From: Actinomycetospora termitidis
GTDB lineage: Bacteria; Actinomycetota; Actinomycetes; Mycobacteriales; Pseudonocardiaceae
Direction of reading: 5' to 3'
DNA: 64,000 nt
Assembly: GCF_030286555.1 (NCBI RefSeq)
Contig: NZ_JASVWF010000004.1
Location: 248,001 to 312,000, forward strand
The notes under the pieces were generated by a model. The model ran no database searches. It was not told where the DNA came from and was given only the letters and a program-made list of their open reading frames with translations. The position numbers and the translations under genes are program-made. Below, piece by piece: positions 56,074-63,174 of the stretch (position 1 is its first letter; each line of letters opens with the position of its first letter).

Positions 56074-57324
56074 ATGAAGGGCGCAGCAGTCGCGGAACTC
56101 TTCCGTCCGGTGCTCGGAGCCGAGGCCCCCATCACCGTCCGCGGCTACGACGGCAGTGTCTCGGCCCCGGCCCGCGGCGGCTCCGTCGCCACCGTCGACG
56201 TCCAGAGCGAGACGGCCCTGGCCTACCTCGCCCAGTCGCCGAACACCCTCGGCCTCGCCCGGGCGTACGTCTCCGGTCACCTCGACGTGGACGGGGACCT
56301 CTACACCGCGCTGACCGCGATGAGCGAGCTGACGATCTCGGACGTCGCGCCGCGCACGCTCGCCGAGATGGCGCTGCGCCTCGCGCCGATCCGGCTGCGC
56401 CACCGGCGCCTCGGCCCGCCGCCCGAGGAGCACCGCCAGAGCGGCCTGATGCACTCGAAGTCCCGCGACGCCGACGCGATCGCGCACCACTACGACGTCT
56501 CGAACCGGTTCTACGAGCTGGTGCTCGGCCCGTCGATGGCCTACACCTGCGCCGCGTACCCCGAGGAGACCTCCTCGCTCGAGGAGGCCCAGTACACCAA
56601 GCACGCACTCGTCGCGGACAAGCTCGCACTGAAGCCCGGCATGCGCCTGCTCGACGTCGGGTGCGGCTGGGGTCAGATGTCGATGCACGCCGCGGAGCAC
56701 CACGGGGTCCAGGCGCTCGGCGTCACGCTCTCCCGCGACCAGGCGCTCTGGGCGCAGAAGGAGGTCGCCCGGCGCGGGCTGTCCGACCTGGTCGAGATCC
56801 GCCACGGGGACTACCGCGACGTCGCCGAGACCGAGTTCGACGCCGTGGCCTCCATCGGCCTTACCGAGCACATCGGCCGCGCCCAGCTCAAGCACTACTT
56901 CTCGTTCCTGTACTCGAAGCTGCGCGCGGGCGGGCGCCTGCTCAACCACTGCATCACCCGTCCCGACGCCCACCACCGCGCGCACGCCGACCCGTTCATC
57001 GACCGGTACGTCTTCCCCGACGGCGAGCTCCTGCCGATCGGGCACCTCGTCTCGCGGATGAACGGGGCCGGGTTCGAGATCCGGCACGAGGAGAACCTGC
57101 GCGAGCACTACTCGAAGACCCTCAAGGCCTGGACGGCCAACCTCGAGGCGCACTGGGACGAGTGCGTCGCCGAGGCGGGGGAGGGCCGGTCCCGGGTGTG
57201 GAAGCTCTACATGCCCGCGTGCGCGGTCGGGTTCGACCTGAACAACATCCAGCTCCACCAGGTGCTCGGGGTCAAGCTGGACGACCAGGGCCGCTCCGGC
57301 TTCCCGCTGCGTCCCGCCTACTGA
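56074..57324 (+). CDS. Cyclopropane-fatty-acyl synthase family methyltransferase (BfaB/TmsB-like)
   Basis: This 416-residue SAM-dependent methyltransferase acts on unsaturated acyl chains of phospholipids. After an N-terminal helical region come DADAIAHHYDVSNRFYELVLG, the Cys of SMAYTCAAYPEE, SAM motif MRLLDVGCGWGQMSMHAAEH, and active-site Glu/His in GLTEHIGRAQ and RYVFPDGELLPI. Paired with the flavoprotein upstream it should methylenate oleate to 10-methylenestearate. ATG 56074 follows TAGGAGGAAG. The third gene of some such operons (tmsC) is absent. Confidence 0.85.
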   Translation: MKGAAVAELFRPVLGAEAPITVRGYDGSVSAPARGGSVATVDVQSETALAYLAQSPNTLGLARAYVSGHLDVDGDLYTALTAMSELTISDVAPRTLAEMALRLAPIRLRHRRLGPPPEEHRQSGLMHSKSRDADAIAHHYDVSNRFYELVLGPSMAYTCAAYPEETSSLEEAQYTKHALVADKLALKPGMRLLDVGCGWGQMSMHAAEHHGVQALGVTLSRDQALWAQKEVARRGLSDLVEIRHGDYRDVAETEFDAVASIGLTEHIGRAQLKHYFSFLYSKLRAGGRLLNHCITRPDAHHRAHADPFIDRYVFPDGELLPIGHLVSRMNGAGFEIRHEENLREHYSKTLKAWTANLEAHWDECVAEAGEGRSRVWKLYMPACAVGFDLNNIQLHQVLGVKLDDQGRSGFPLRPAY

Positions 57325-57330
57325 CCCTGC

Positions 57331-58272
57331 CTACCGGCCCCGGAACCGGCGGGCCGCCTCGGCCATCCGGGCGTCCTCGCCCGAGAGGACGTCCTGCCGC
57401 GCACCGCGGTCCGCGACGCCCACCGGACCGTCGTTGGACCGGGTGTCGCTCGCGGCCCACAGCACGTGGGCGTCGGCGGCATCGAGCAGCCGGTCGAGGA
57501 CGACGTCGCCGGTCCGCGGGGCCGCGTGCCAGTCGATGCCCTGGGGCGGGGTCGGCGGTCGGGGGACCGGGGGCAGGAGTGGTTCGGCCGCCGCCGCGTC
57601 GGAGTGGGCCGCGCCCCGGCGCCGCGGCCCCCGCGCGCCGCCCCGCCGGCGCGGCGCCGCCTCGGGCCCGTCGCCGGGGGGCGGCAGCCGGTCGCCGCGC
57701 TCGACGATCAGCTGCCGCAGCCGGGTGAGTGCCCGGTGCTGGGCGACGCGCACCGCACCCGCCGTCGACCCGACGGCCTCGGCGGTCTCCTCCGCGGACA
57801 GCCCGACGACGACCCGCAGCCGCAGCACCTCGCGCTGCTTCTCCGGCAGTTCCGCGAGCAGGGCGGCCATCTCGACGGAGTCGGAGAGGTTGACCGCGTG
57901 CTGTTCCGGGCCGTCGTGGACGTCCTGCTCCTCGGGCAGCTCGTCGACGGGGTCCGAGCGGTCGCGCCCGGCGGAGCGGTGGGCGTCGACGACCTTGTGC
58001 TGGGCGATGCCGTAGACGAACGCCAGGAACGGGCGCCCCTGGTCCTGGTAGGTCGGCAGCGCCCGCAGCACCGCGAGGCAGACCTCCTGCGCGACGTCGT
58101 CCGGGGAGGCGTTCACGCGGTCGTAGCCGCCGAGCCGGCTGCGGCAGTAGCGCACCACCAGCGGCCGCAGGACGCGCAGCAGGGTGTCCATCGCCCCGCG
58201 GTCGCCGGCGAGGGCGGAGGCGACGAGCCGGTCCAGTTCGCGCGGGTCGCTGCCGACCGGGTCGCCGCTCAC
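57331..58272 (-). CDS. shbA: Sigma-70 family (ECF-like) factor, ShbA/SigD type
   Basis: This 313-residue sigma factor has region 2 at about 10-100, ending DVAQEVCLAVLRALPTYQDQGRPFLAFVYGIAQHKVVDAHR. Region 4 is at about 145-200 (LAELPEKQREVLRLRVVVGLSAEETAEAVGSTAGAVRVAQHRALTRLRQ). The C-terminal ~110 residues are Pro/Arg-rich with a conserved-looking RLLDAADAHVLWAASD. ShbA in Streptomyces griseus transcribes the principal sigma gene; the symbol here is by family resemblance. GTG 58272 overlaps the upstream stop (GTGA). It converges on bfaB with 6 nt between stops. Confidence 0.82.
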   Translation of the reverse strand: MSGDPVGSDPRELDRLVASALAGDRGAMDTLLRVLRPLVVRYCRSRLGGYDRVNASPDDVAQEVCLAVLRALPTYQDQGRPFLAFVYGIAQHKVVDAHRSAGRDRSDPVDELPEEQDVHDGPEQHAVNLSDSVEMAALLAELPEKQREVLRLRVVVGLSAEETAEAVGSTAGAVRVAQHRALTRLRQLIVERGDRLPPPGDGPEAAPRRRGGARGPRRRGAAHSDAAAAEPLLPPVPRPPTPPQGIDWHAAPRTGDVVLDRLLDAADAHVLWAASDTRSNDGPVGVADRGARQDVLSGEDARMAEAARRFRGR

Positions 58273-58847
58273 GACCCGTCCTCCCCGGCGGCCGCGGTCA
58301 CCGCGCCCCACTGCCGCACGGCGGCGTCCAGCCGCTGTCCGAACTCGTGCAGGGGCAGGCCGAGCTCGGGCGCGGCGTCCGCGGCCGGGACGTCGAGCCA
58401 GCGCAGCACCGCGAGGTCGCGCGCGAGCGGGTCGAGGTGCGCGAGGGCGCGCAGCGGTCGGGCCGCGGGAACGGCGAGGAGGCGCCACGGGTCGGGGTGT
58501 CGCCACGACGGGTCGAGCGAGCGCGCCGCGAGCATCGCGCGGGGCGGGGGAGGCGCGGCGGGGCGGGGGCGGTGCGTCCCGGGCGTCGCGTGCCCGCCGA
58601 CGCTGCGCGCGGTCCGGACGAGCAGCAGCGTCAGCTCGAGCGCCCGGACGTCCTCGCCGGCGGTCGAGAGCTGGGGCCAGCGCTCGTGCAGGGCGGCCCG
58701 GGTCAGGAGGAAGACGTCGTGGGCGCCGGCCCCGTAGGCGTGCCCGAGGATCGCGGCCCGCGGCTGGAGGAGCGCGTCGTGGCGCACCAGGAAGGGTCCG
58801 AGCTCGAGCGCGTCGCGGTCGCCGCGGGACGCCGGCCCGGGCGTCAT
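58269..58847 (-). CDS. Sigma region 4-like protein of unknown function, coupled to the sigma factor
   Basis: A 192-residue protein. The C-terminal ~50 residues (LARDLAVLRWLDVPAADAAPELGLPLHEFGQRLDAAVRQW) resemble a sigma region 4 helix-turn-helix. The N-terminal half (LLQPRAAILGHAYGAGAHDVFLLTRAALHERWPQL) looks like a degenerate region 2. The central linker is Pro/Ala-rich. It could be an anti-sigma, a decoy sigma or a degenerate factor. ATG 58847 or GTG 58856 may start it. It is translationally coupled to the downstream sigma gene. Confidence 0.6.
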   Translation of the reverse strand: MTPGPASRGDRDALELGPFLVRHDALLQPRAAILGHAYGAGAHDVFLLTRAALHERWPQLSTAGEDVRALELTLLLVRTARSVGGHATPGTHRPRPAAPPPPRAMLAARSLDPSWRHPDPWRLLAVPAARPLRALAHLDPLARDLAVLRWLDVPAADAAPELGLPLHEFGQRLDAAVRQWGAVTAAAGEDGS

Positions 58848-59409
58848 GCCGCCCACCGGCGCGCCCCGGACGCCGACCCCTCGTCCCGCTGCTCTGCTCG
58901 CGTGCCCACCCGTGCCCCGAACCCCCTCGAATGATCACCAGGCGACCGGCCGTTGGCTCGACCGTCGCCGTGTCGATCACTCCACGTGGCGAGGCGGGCC
59001 CCGATCGGTGATCCCGGACCGGCCTCGACTCCACGCCGTCGTGTGATGACACCGTGACCCACCGACGCGTCCGCGCGGAAGGAGCCGTCGGTCGACGGCG
59101 CCTCGCGTCGCCTCAGTGGCAGGTCGATCCGGTCGACGCTCGACGAGAGGCGCCGCCACCGGTCGTCCTGCGGCGACGAACGGCACCACTGGTCGACCGG
59201 GAGGCGACGATCGCAGCCCGAACAGACTTGTTATTTGACCTTTTCAGAGCAGTAGAAGCAGGGCCGAATGGCCCTATGTCTCGGCGTGTCGGTGGTCTGC
59301 GTGCCGAGCCGTGCCGGTCGACCTCCCGGATCTGCGCATCGGACCGTCGGGAGGGCATGATCCACCCCGTCCGAACGGGTGAGGACACTCGAACAGGAGG
59401 CGGTGCGAC
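58848..59409. other. 562-bp divergent intergenic region with AT-rich patch
   Basis: No convincing gene is present. An open frame at 59054-59413 has no homology features and composition unlike neighbours. An unusually AT-rich patch (59219-59262, with TTGTTATTTGACC and TTTTCAG) ends in the perfect palindrome AGGGCCGAATGGCCCT (59260-59275 when the central GAAT is taken as loop). This is a plausible promoter/operator area for the flanking divergent genes. Confidence 0.5.
59260..59275. promoter_or_regulatory. Palindrome AGGGCC-GAAT-GGCCCT next to AT-rich patch
   Basis: A 6-bp perfect stem with 4-nt loop adjoins the most AT-rich stretch in the window. It may be an operator or a small hairpin in a transcript leader; nothing identifies its ligand. 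Confidence 0.4.
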
Positions 59410-59853
59410 ATGACCCCGGCACGACGCCGGCCTGCGGGCCCCGTCGCCGTGCTGCTCGCGGTGGGTGGCGTCCTGCTGGTCGCGGCGGTCGTCCTCGGCG
59501 TCCTCGACGCCCGCGCCTCGGCACGCACCGCCGACCGGCAGGATGCGATGGCTGCGGCCCGCGCCCACCTGGCCGACCTCGGCGCCGCCGGGACCGACCC
59601 CGCGGCGCGGGACCGCGCGCTCGGCGGTGCCACCGGGACCTGGCGGGACCGGGTCGCCGCCACGCCCGCAGGGCGTCCCACGACGACGGTGGTGCGCTCG
59701 GCCGGCCTGGAGTCCCTCGAGGGCGACGACGCCCGCGTCCTCGCCGTCGGCCTCGTCGCGGGTGGCACCGTGCCCCGCCCGTTCCGCGCCGCGGTCGCCC
59801 TGGTCCGGGCCGATGACCGATGGCTCGTGGCCGATGTGAGCGAGGTCGCGTGA
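59410..59853 (+). CDS. Mce-associated membrane (Mas)-like protein 1
   Basis: A 147-residue protein with one N-terminal transmembrane helix (VAVLLAVGGVLLVAAVVLGVLDA) and an external alpha-beta domain: helix ARTADRQDAMAAARAHLADLG, then strands ending VRADDRWLVADVSEV. This is the small Mas/VirB8-like layout of Mce-associated proteins. The family supports lipid-importing Mce complexes; no mce genes are nearby, so it would be an orphan Mas (OmamA/B-type). ATG 59410 follows AGGAGG. Its stop overlaps the next gene. Confidence 0.65.
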   Translation: MTPARRRPAGPVAVLLAVGGVLLVAAVVLGVLDARASARTADRQDAMAAARAHLADLGAAGTDPAARDRALGGATGTWRDRVAATPAGRPTTTVVRSAGLESLEGDDARVLAVGLVAGGTVPRPFRAAVALVRADDRWLVADVSEVA

Positions 59854-60332
59854 GGCGCCCCCGCCTCGTCGTCGGGGTCCTCGGCGGCGTCGTGCTCGCC
59901 CTCGCCGTCGTCGTCGGCCTGCTGGTCCGCGGGGTGGCCACCGACGCCCGCACGTCCGACGCCGTCGACGCCGCCACCCACGCCGCGACCGCACTGACGC
60001 CGGTGCTGCTGACCTACGACTGGCGCACGCTCGACGAGGACGCCGCACGCATCGACGACGCCACGACCGGCCCGTTCGCCGAGCAGAACCGGGCCATCGT
60101 CGCGAGCCTGGTGGTCCCGGCCGCGACCGAGACGCGCAGCAGCTCGTCGGCCGCCGTCGCCCGGGTCGCGGTGACGGCGTCGGCACCCGACCGCGTCGAG
60201 ACCCTCGTCCTGTACACCCAGACGACGACCCGGGAGGGCGCCGCGCCGACCACGGAGCCCCGCAGCGCGCGGTTGACGCTCGAGCCGGACGCCGACGACC
60301 GCTGGCTCGTCAGCGGGTTCGACGTCCTGTAG
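59850..60332 (+). CDS. Mce-associated membrane (Mas)-like protein 2
   Basis: A 160-residue partner protein with an N-terminal helix (LVVGVLGGVVLALAVVVGLLV), then DAATHAATALTPVLLTYDWRTLDEDAARIDDATTGPF. This Tyr-Asp-X-Arg-Thr-Leu-Asp pattern is the recognisable hallmark of Mce-associated membrane proteins. A beta-rich C-terminus ends DRWLVSGFDVL. GTG 59850 overlaps the TGA of protein 1, so the two form a coupled pair that may act as a heteromer in Mce lipid transport (inference). Confidence 0.78.
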   Translation: MRRPRLVVGVLGGVVLALAVVVGLLVRGVATDARTSDAVDAATHAATALTPVLLTYDWRTLDEDAARIDDATTGPFAEQNRAIVASLVVPAATETRSSSSAAVARVAVTASAPDRVETLVLYTQTTTREGAAPTTEPRSARLTLEPDADDRWLVSGFDVL

Positions 60333-60336
60333 AGGA

Positions 60337-61356
60337 TCACTCCCGGCCGGAGGAGATCCAGTCGTCGGCGGAGAACGAGAAGTTGCGCCCGCCCCGGACC
60401 AGGTCGGCGGCGGTGTCGAGCCGGGCCTTCTGGGCGTCGGAGAGCGTCAGGGACACCGCGCCGGCGTTCTCGACGACCCGCTGCGCCGACCGCGTGCCGG
60501 GGATCGGCACCGTCGGCACACCGAAGGCGGCGCCCTGGGCGTACACCCACGCCAGGGCGACCTGCGCGGCCGTGGCGTCCAGCTCCCCGGCGACCTCCCG
60601 GACGACCTCGACGACCCCCTGGTTGGCGTCGAAGTGCTCGGAGAACCGCGGCGAGCGGCTGAGCGCGGTCTGCGCGATCCGCTCCGCGGTGATCGTCCCG
60701 GTGAGGAAGCCGCGCCCGAGCGGGCTGTAGGGCACCAGCCCGACGCCGAGCTCGGCCGCCCTCGGGACGACGTTCGCCTCGATGTCGCGCGACCAGATGC
60801 TCCACTCGCTCTGCACGGCGGCAATCGGATGCACCGTGGTGGCCTCGGTCAGCTCGGTCGCCGTGACCTCGGAGAGCCCCAGGTGCCGGACCTTGCCCTC
60901 GGCCACCAGCTCGGCCATCGCGGCGACCGTCTCGGCGATCGGCAGGTCGAGCTGGCGGCGGTGCATGTAGTACAGGTCGATGGTGTCGACGCCGAGCCGG
61001 CGCAGCGAGTTCTCGCAGGCCTGGCGGACGTAGTCACGGTCGCCCCGGGTGATGCCGTCGGCGGCACTGCCGGCGATGCCGAACTTGGTGGCGAGCTGGA
61101 CCTCGTCGCGGCGATCGGCCAGCACGCGGGCGATCAGTTCCTCGTTGGTGCCGGCCGGGCCGCTGGTGCCCTCGCGGGGGGTGCCGTAGACGTCGGCGGT
61201 GTCGATGAAGGTGACTCCCGCGTCGAGTGCGGCGTGCAGCGTGCGCACGCCCTCGTCGGGGTCGGTGGTGCCGTACACGTCGGACAGCGCCATGCCACCG
61301 AAACCGAGCGCGCTGACCTCGAGTCCGTCGCCGAGCGGGATGATCGGAAGGCTCAT
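60337..61356 (-). CDS. Aldo/keto reductase
   Basis: This 339-residue NADPH-dependent TIM-barrel oxidoreductase has its catalytic tetrad visible: Asp/Tyr in FIDTADVYG, Lys in VQLATKFGIAG and His in LYYMHRRQLD. NADP contacts lie in VPTVPIPGTRSAQRVVENAGA. It is related to YajO/Gcy-type reductases of general carbonyl metabolism. ATG 61356 follows TAGCGT (61369-61364) by 7 nt. It lies directly downstream of the MarR gene on the same strand, 39 bp away, so may be part of its regulon. Confidence 0.9.
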   Translation of the reverse strand: MSLPIIPLGDGLEVSALGFGGMALSDVYGTTDPDEGVRTLHAALDAGVTFIDTADVYGTPREGTSGPAGTNEELIARVLADRRDEVQLATKFGIAGSAADGITRGDRDYVRQACENSLRRLGVDTIDLYYMHRRQLDLPIAETVAAMAELVAEGKVRHLGLSEVTATELTEATTVHPIAAVQSEWSIWSRDIEANVVPRAAELGVGLVPYSPLGRGFLTGTITAERIAQTALSRSPRFSEHFDANQGVVEVVREVAGELDATAAQVALAWVYAQGAAFGVPTVPIPGTRSAQRVVENAGAVSLTLSDAQKARLDTAADLVRGGRNFSFSADDWISSGRE

Positions 61357-61395
61357 GGCGACCACGCTAGGAGTTCGAGCGCGCTCGAACGCAAC

Positions 61396-61812
61396 TCAGT
61401 CGGTGAGTCGCTCCAGCAGGTGCCACAGGCGGGCGCGGTCCTCGCGGTCCAGCACGCCGAACACCTCGCCCTGGACCTCGTTCACGACGACGGCGAGCTC
61501 GGCGAACGCCGCGACGCCGGCGGGGGAGAGGGCCACGAGGACGCGGCGGGCGTGCTCCGGGTCCGGACGACGGGTCACGAGACCCTTGCCCTCGAGCGTC
61601 CGGACGGTGGCGGTGACGTCGCTGCGGTCCAGGGACGCGGCGCGCCCGAGGTCGGCCTGGGTGCGGTGCTCGACGCCCGCGAGGGTCGTGAGGACGCGGT
61701 ACTCGAACGCGCTGGACCCGGCGTCGGACAGGCGGCCGGCGAGGACGGCGTGCGCGTGCGTGGCGGCGCGGGCGAGGAGCGAGGTCTCCAGGTCGGACCA
61801 GGACGTCGGCAC
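61396..61812 (-). CDS. MarR family transcriptional regulator
   Basis: This 138-residue winged-helix dimeric repressor includes FEYRVLTTLAGVEHRTQADLGRAASLDRSDVTATVRTLEGKGLVTRRPDPEHARRVLVALSPAG, i.e. helix-turn-helix plus beta wing (about 40-100). GTG 61812 follows GGGAGG with good spacing. Two identical inverted-repeat operators lie just upstream, overlapping its own promoter. It probably represses itself and the aldo/keto reductase gene. Confidence 0.9.
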   Translation of the reverse strand: MPTSWSDLETSLLARAATHAHAVLAGRLSDAGSSAFEYRVLTTLAGVEHRTQADLGRAASLDRSDVTATVRTLEGKGLVTRRPDPEHARRVLVALSPAGVAAFAELAVVVNEVQGEVFGVLDREDRARLWHLLERLTD

Positions 61813-61825
61813 GGGACCTCCCGCA

Positions 61826-61872
61826 GTGTTGGCAACGCCAACACTATCGACCCGTGTTGGCGGCGCCAACAC
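61826..61872 (-). promoter_or_regulatory. Twin MarR operators and overlapping promoter
   Basis: GTGTTGGC-AAC-GCCAACAC (61826-61844) and GTGTTGGC-GGC-GCCAACAC (61854-61872) are identical 8-bp palindromes with centres 28 bp apart. On the minus strand TTGGCG of the distal site and TAGTGT of the proximal site are separated by exactly 17 nt, forming a promoter that both operators cover. This predicts strong autorepression. Confidence 0.82.
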
Positions 61873-61893
61873 CGGACCCGACGGCGCAGGCCG

Positions 61894-61951
61894 CCGAGAG
61901 GCACACCAGGCACGTCAGCGTCCACCGGACGGTGCCTCATGTGCCTCTCGG
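61894..61951. terminator. Hairpin, copy 2 of the repeated terminator-like element
   Basis: CCGAGAGGCAC near the left end and GTGCCTCTCGG at the right end form the outer stem, with inner CCAGGCAC and GTGCCT pairing. The sequence closely resembles 43829-43884. It could end leftward transcription arriving from the GAF-ANTAR gene. Confidence 0.6.
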
Positions 61952-62139
61952 TGCGGTGGGACCACCGGCGATCCGCGGGCGTCGCCGCCGAGTGAGTGCG
62001 ACACCTGACACGCCTCGAACGCCCAGGAGCTGCCTGACGTCGCTCTCGACCCCGATCGCCCGACGTCCCGCGCGATCCGATAATCGACATTATGTCAGAT
62101 AGAACGGAACCGGCGGGCCCCGGTGGGACCGCCGATCCC
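61952..62139. other. Intergenic region with AT-rich dif-like site
   Basis: No gene is seen. The main feature is the dif-like site listed next. Together with the twin operators and hairpin, it fills the gap of about 330 bp between the MarR and ANTAR genes. Confidence 0.5.
62073..62100. other. Candidate dif (XerC/XerD recombination) site
   Basis: The 28-bp site has an XerC-type arm CGATCCGATAA, centre TCGACA and XerD-type arm TTATGTCAGAT. This aligns with the general bacterial dif pattern, in which the arms flank six bases and carry ATAA and TTATGT; the XerD arm agrees with E. coli TTATGTTAAAT at 9 of 11 bases. It is AT-rich against very GC-rich surroundings, and intergenic. Nearby genes switch to a mostly minus orientation at 60.3 kb. 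The match was made by eye from memory. Confidence 0.6.
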
Positions 62140-62988
62140 CTACAGCTCGGCGCGACGGCTGGCGATCGTCGTCGCGACGTCGCGAATCTTGACGTTCAGG
62201 TCCTGCGAGGCCCGGCGCAGGATGTCGAAGGCCTCGTCCGCGTCGACGCCGCGGCGCTCCATGAGGATGCCCTTGGCCTGGCCGATCACGTCGCGGGACC
62301 GCAGCGCCTCGGTGAGCTGGGCGGTCTCCAGACGGCTGGCGGCCACGTCCCGGGCGGCCTGCAGCGCCACCGAGCCGTGCGCCGCGAGCAGGAGCAGCAC
62401 GTCCTGGTCGACGTCGGCGAGGTGCTCGGCGGAGCGGAAGTAGAAGTTCAGCGCCCCGAGGCGGGGCGGGTCGCCCTCCGGGAACATGCCGGCGGCGATC
62501 ACGGCGTGCATCCCGAGCCGCGCGACCCGCGGGCCGAAACGGGGGTACCGGGGATCGTGCGCGAGGTCCCGCGAGGACGTCATCCCGGAGCTCGACGACC
62601 CGGTCGCCTCGATGCACGGCCCCTCGCCGGTCTCGTACTGGATGTGGTCGGCCTCCGTGGCCGTCGGGTCGGTCTCCACCGGCGTCCGGTAGCGGCCGTC
62701 CGACTCCCGCAGGGTCACCGAGACCATGGCGGCGTTCGGGACGAGCTCGTGCGCCCGCCGGACGACCCTCTCCAGGACGCCCACGACACCGGCGTCGGCG
62801 GGCACGGAGAACAGGTCGCGGGCGAGGGCGAAGAACTGGTCCTGGAGGGGGCCGGGCGCCTGGTCGGAGGCCGCGTCGATCCGGCCGTCGACCCGCCCGT
62901 CCACGACACCGTCCACGACACCGGCTCCTCCCCCGGCCTCTCGCACGAACCGCTGCCGGGCCGCCTGCCACTCCTGCTCGGTCGCCAT
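62140..62988 (-). CDS. GAF and ANTAR domain RNA-binding regulator
   Basis: This 282-residue regulator has an N-terminal region with a short Gly/Val/Asp repeat, then a GAF-like sensor (about 60-205, QFFALARDLFSVPADAGVVG to LLAAHGSVALQAA). The C-terminal ANTAR domain (about 210-270) is SRLETAQLTEALRSRDVIGQAKGILMERRGVDADEAFDILRRASQDLNVKIRDVA. ANTAR proteins bind dual hairpins in mRNA leaders as antiterminators. The signal is unknown. ATG 62988 is preferred to GTG 63024. Confidence 0.85.
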   Translation of the reverse strand: MATEQEWQAARQRFVREAGGGAGVVDGVVDGRVDGRIDAASDQAPGPLQDQFFALARDLFSVPADAGVVGVLERVVRRAHELVPNAAMVSVTLRESDGRYRTPVETDPTATEADHIQYETGEGPCIEATGSSSSGMTSSRDLAHDPRYPRFGPRVARLGMHAVIAAGMFPEGDPPRLGALNFYFRSAEHLADVDQDVLLLLAAHGSVALQAARDVAASRLETAQLTEALRSRDVIGQAKGILMERRGVDADEAFDILRRASQDLNVKIRDVATTIASRRAEL

Positions 62989-63174
62989 GCCTGCATCCCT
63001 ACCCGGATGGACGGTGTCGCGCACGGCACCGTCTCCGCATTTCGGTGTGTGTCGCTCGGAGCGGTCGGGTACGTAGGCGGTGCACCGCGTCGGACGCCCG
63101 GGCGAACGGTCGGTGCAGGTCCTGTCGGTGCAGACGTGGCAGCCGCCAGGACCGCCCCACGGGGTCCATGACCA

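Noticed and set aside
54595..57258. Extension of the minus-strand ligD frame through bfaA/bfaB
   Set aside because: The frame is open only because of GC bias. Real LigD sequence begins near 54594 and the plus-strand pair is well supported.
59054..59413. 119-residue plus-strand open frame in the divergent intergenic region
   Set aside because: No recognisable features, crosses the AT-rich patch and palindrome, and has a composition unlike neighbouring genes.
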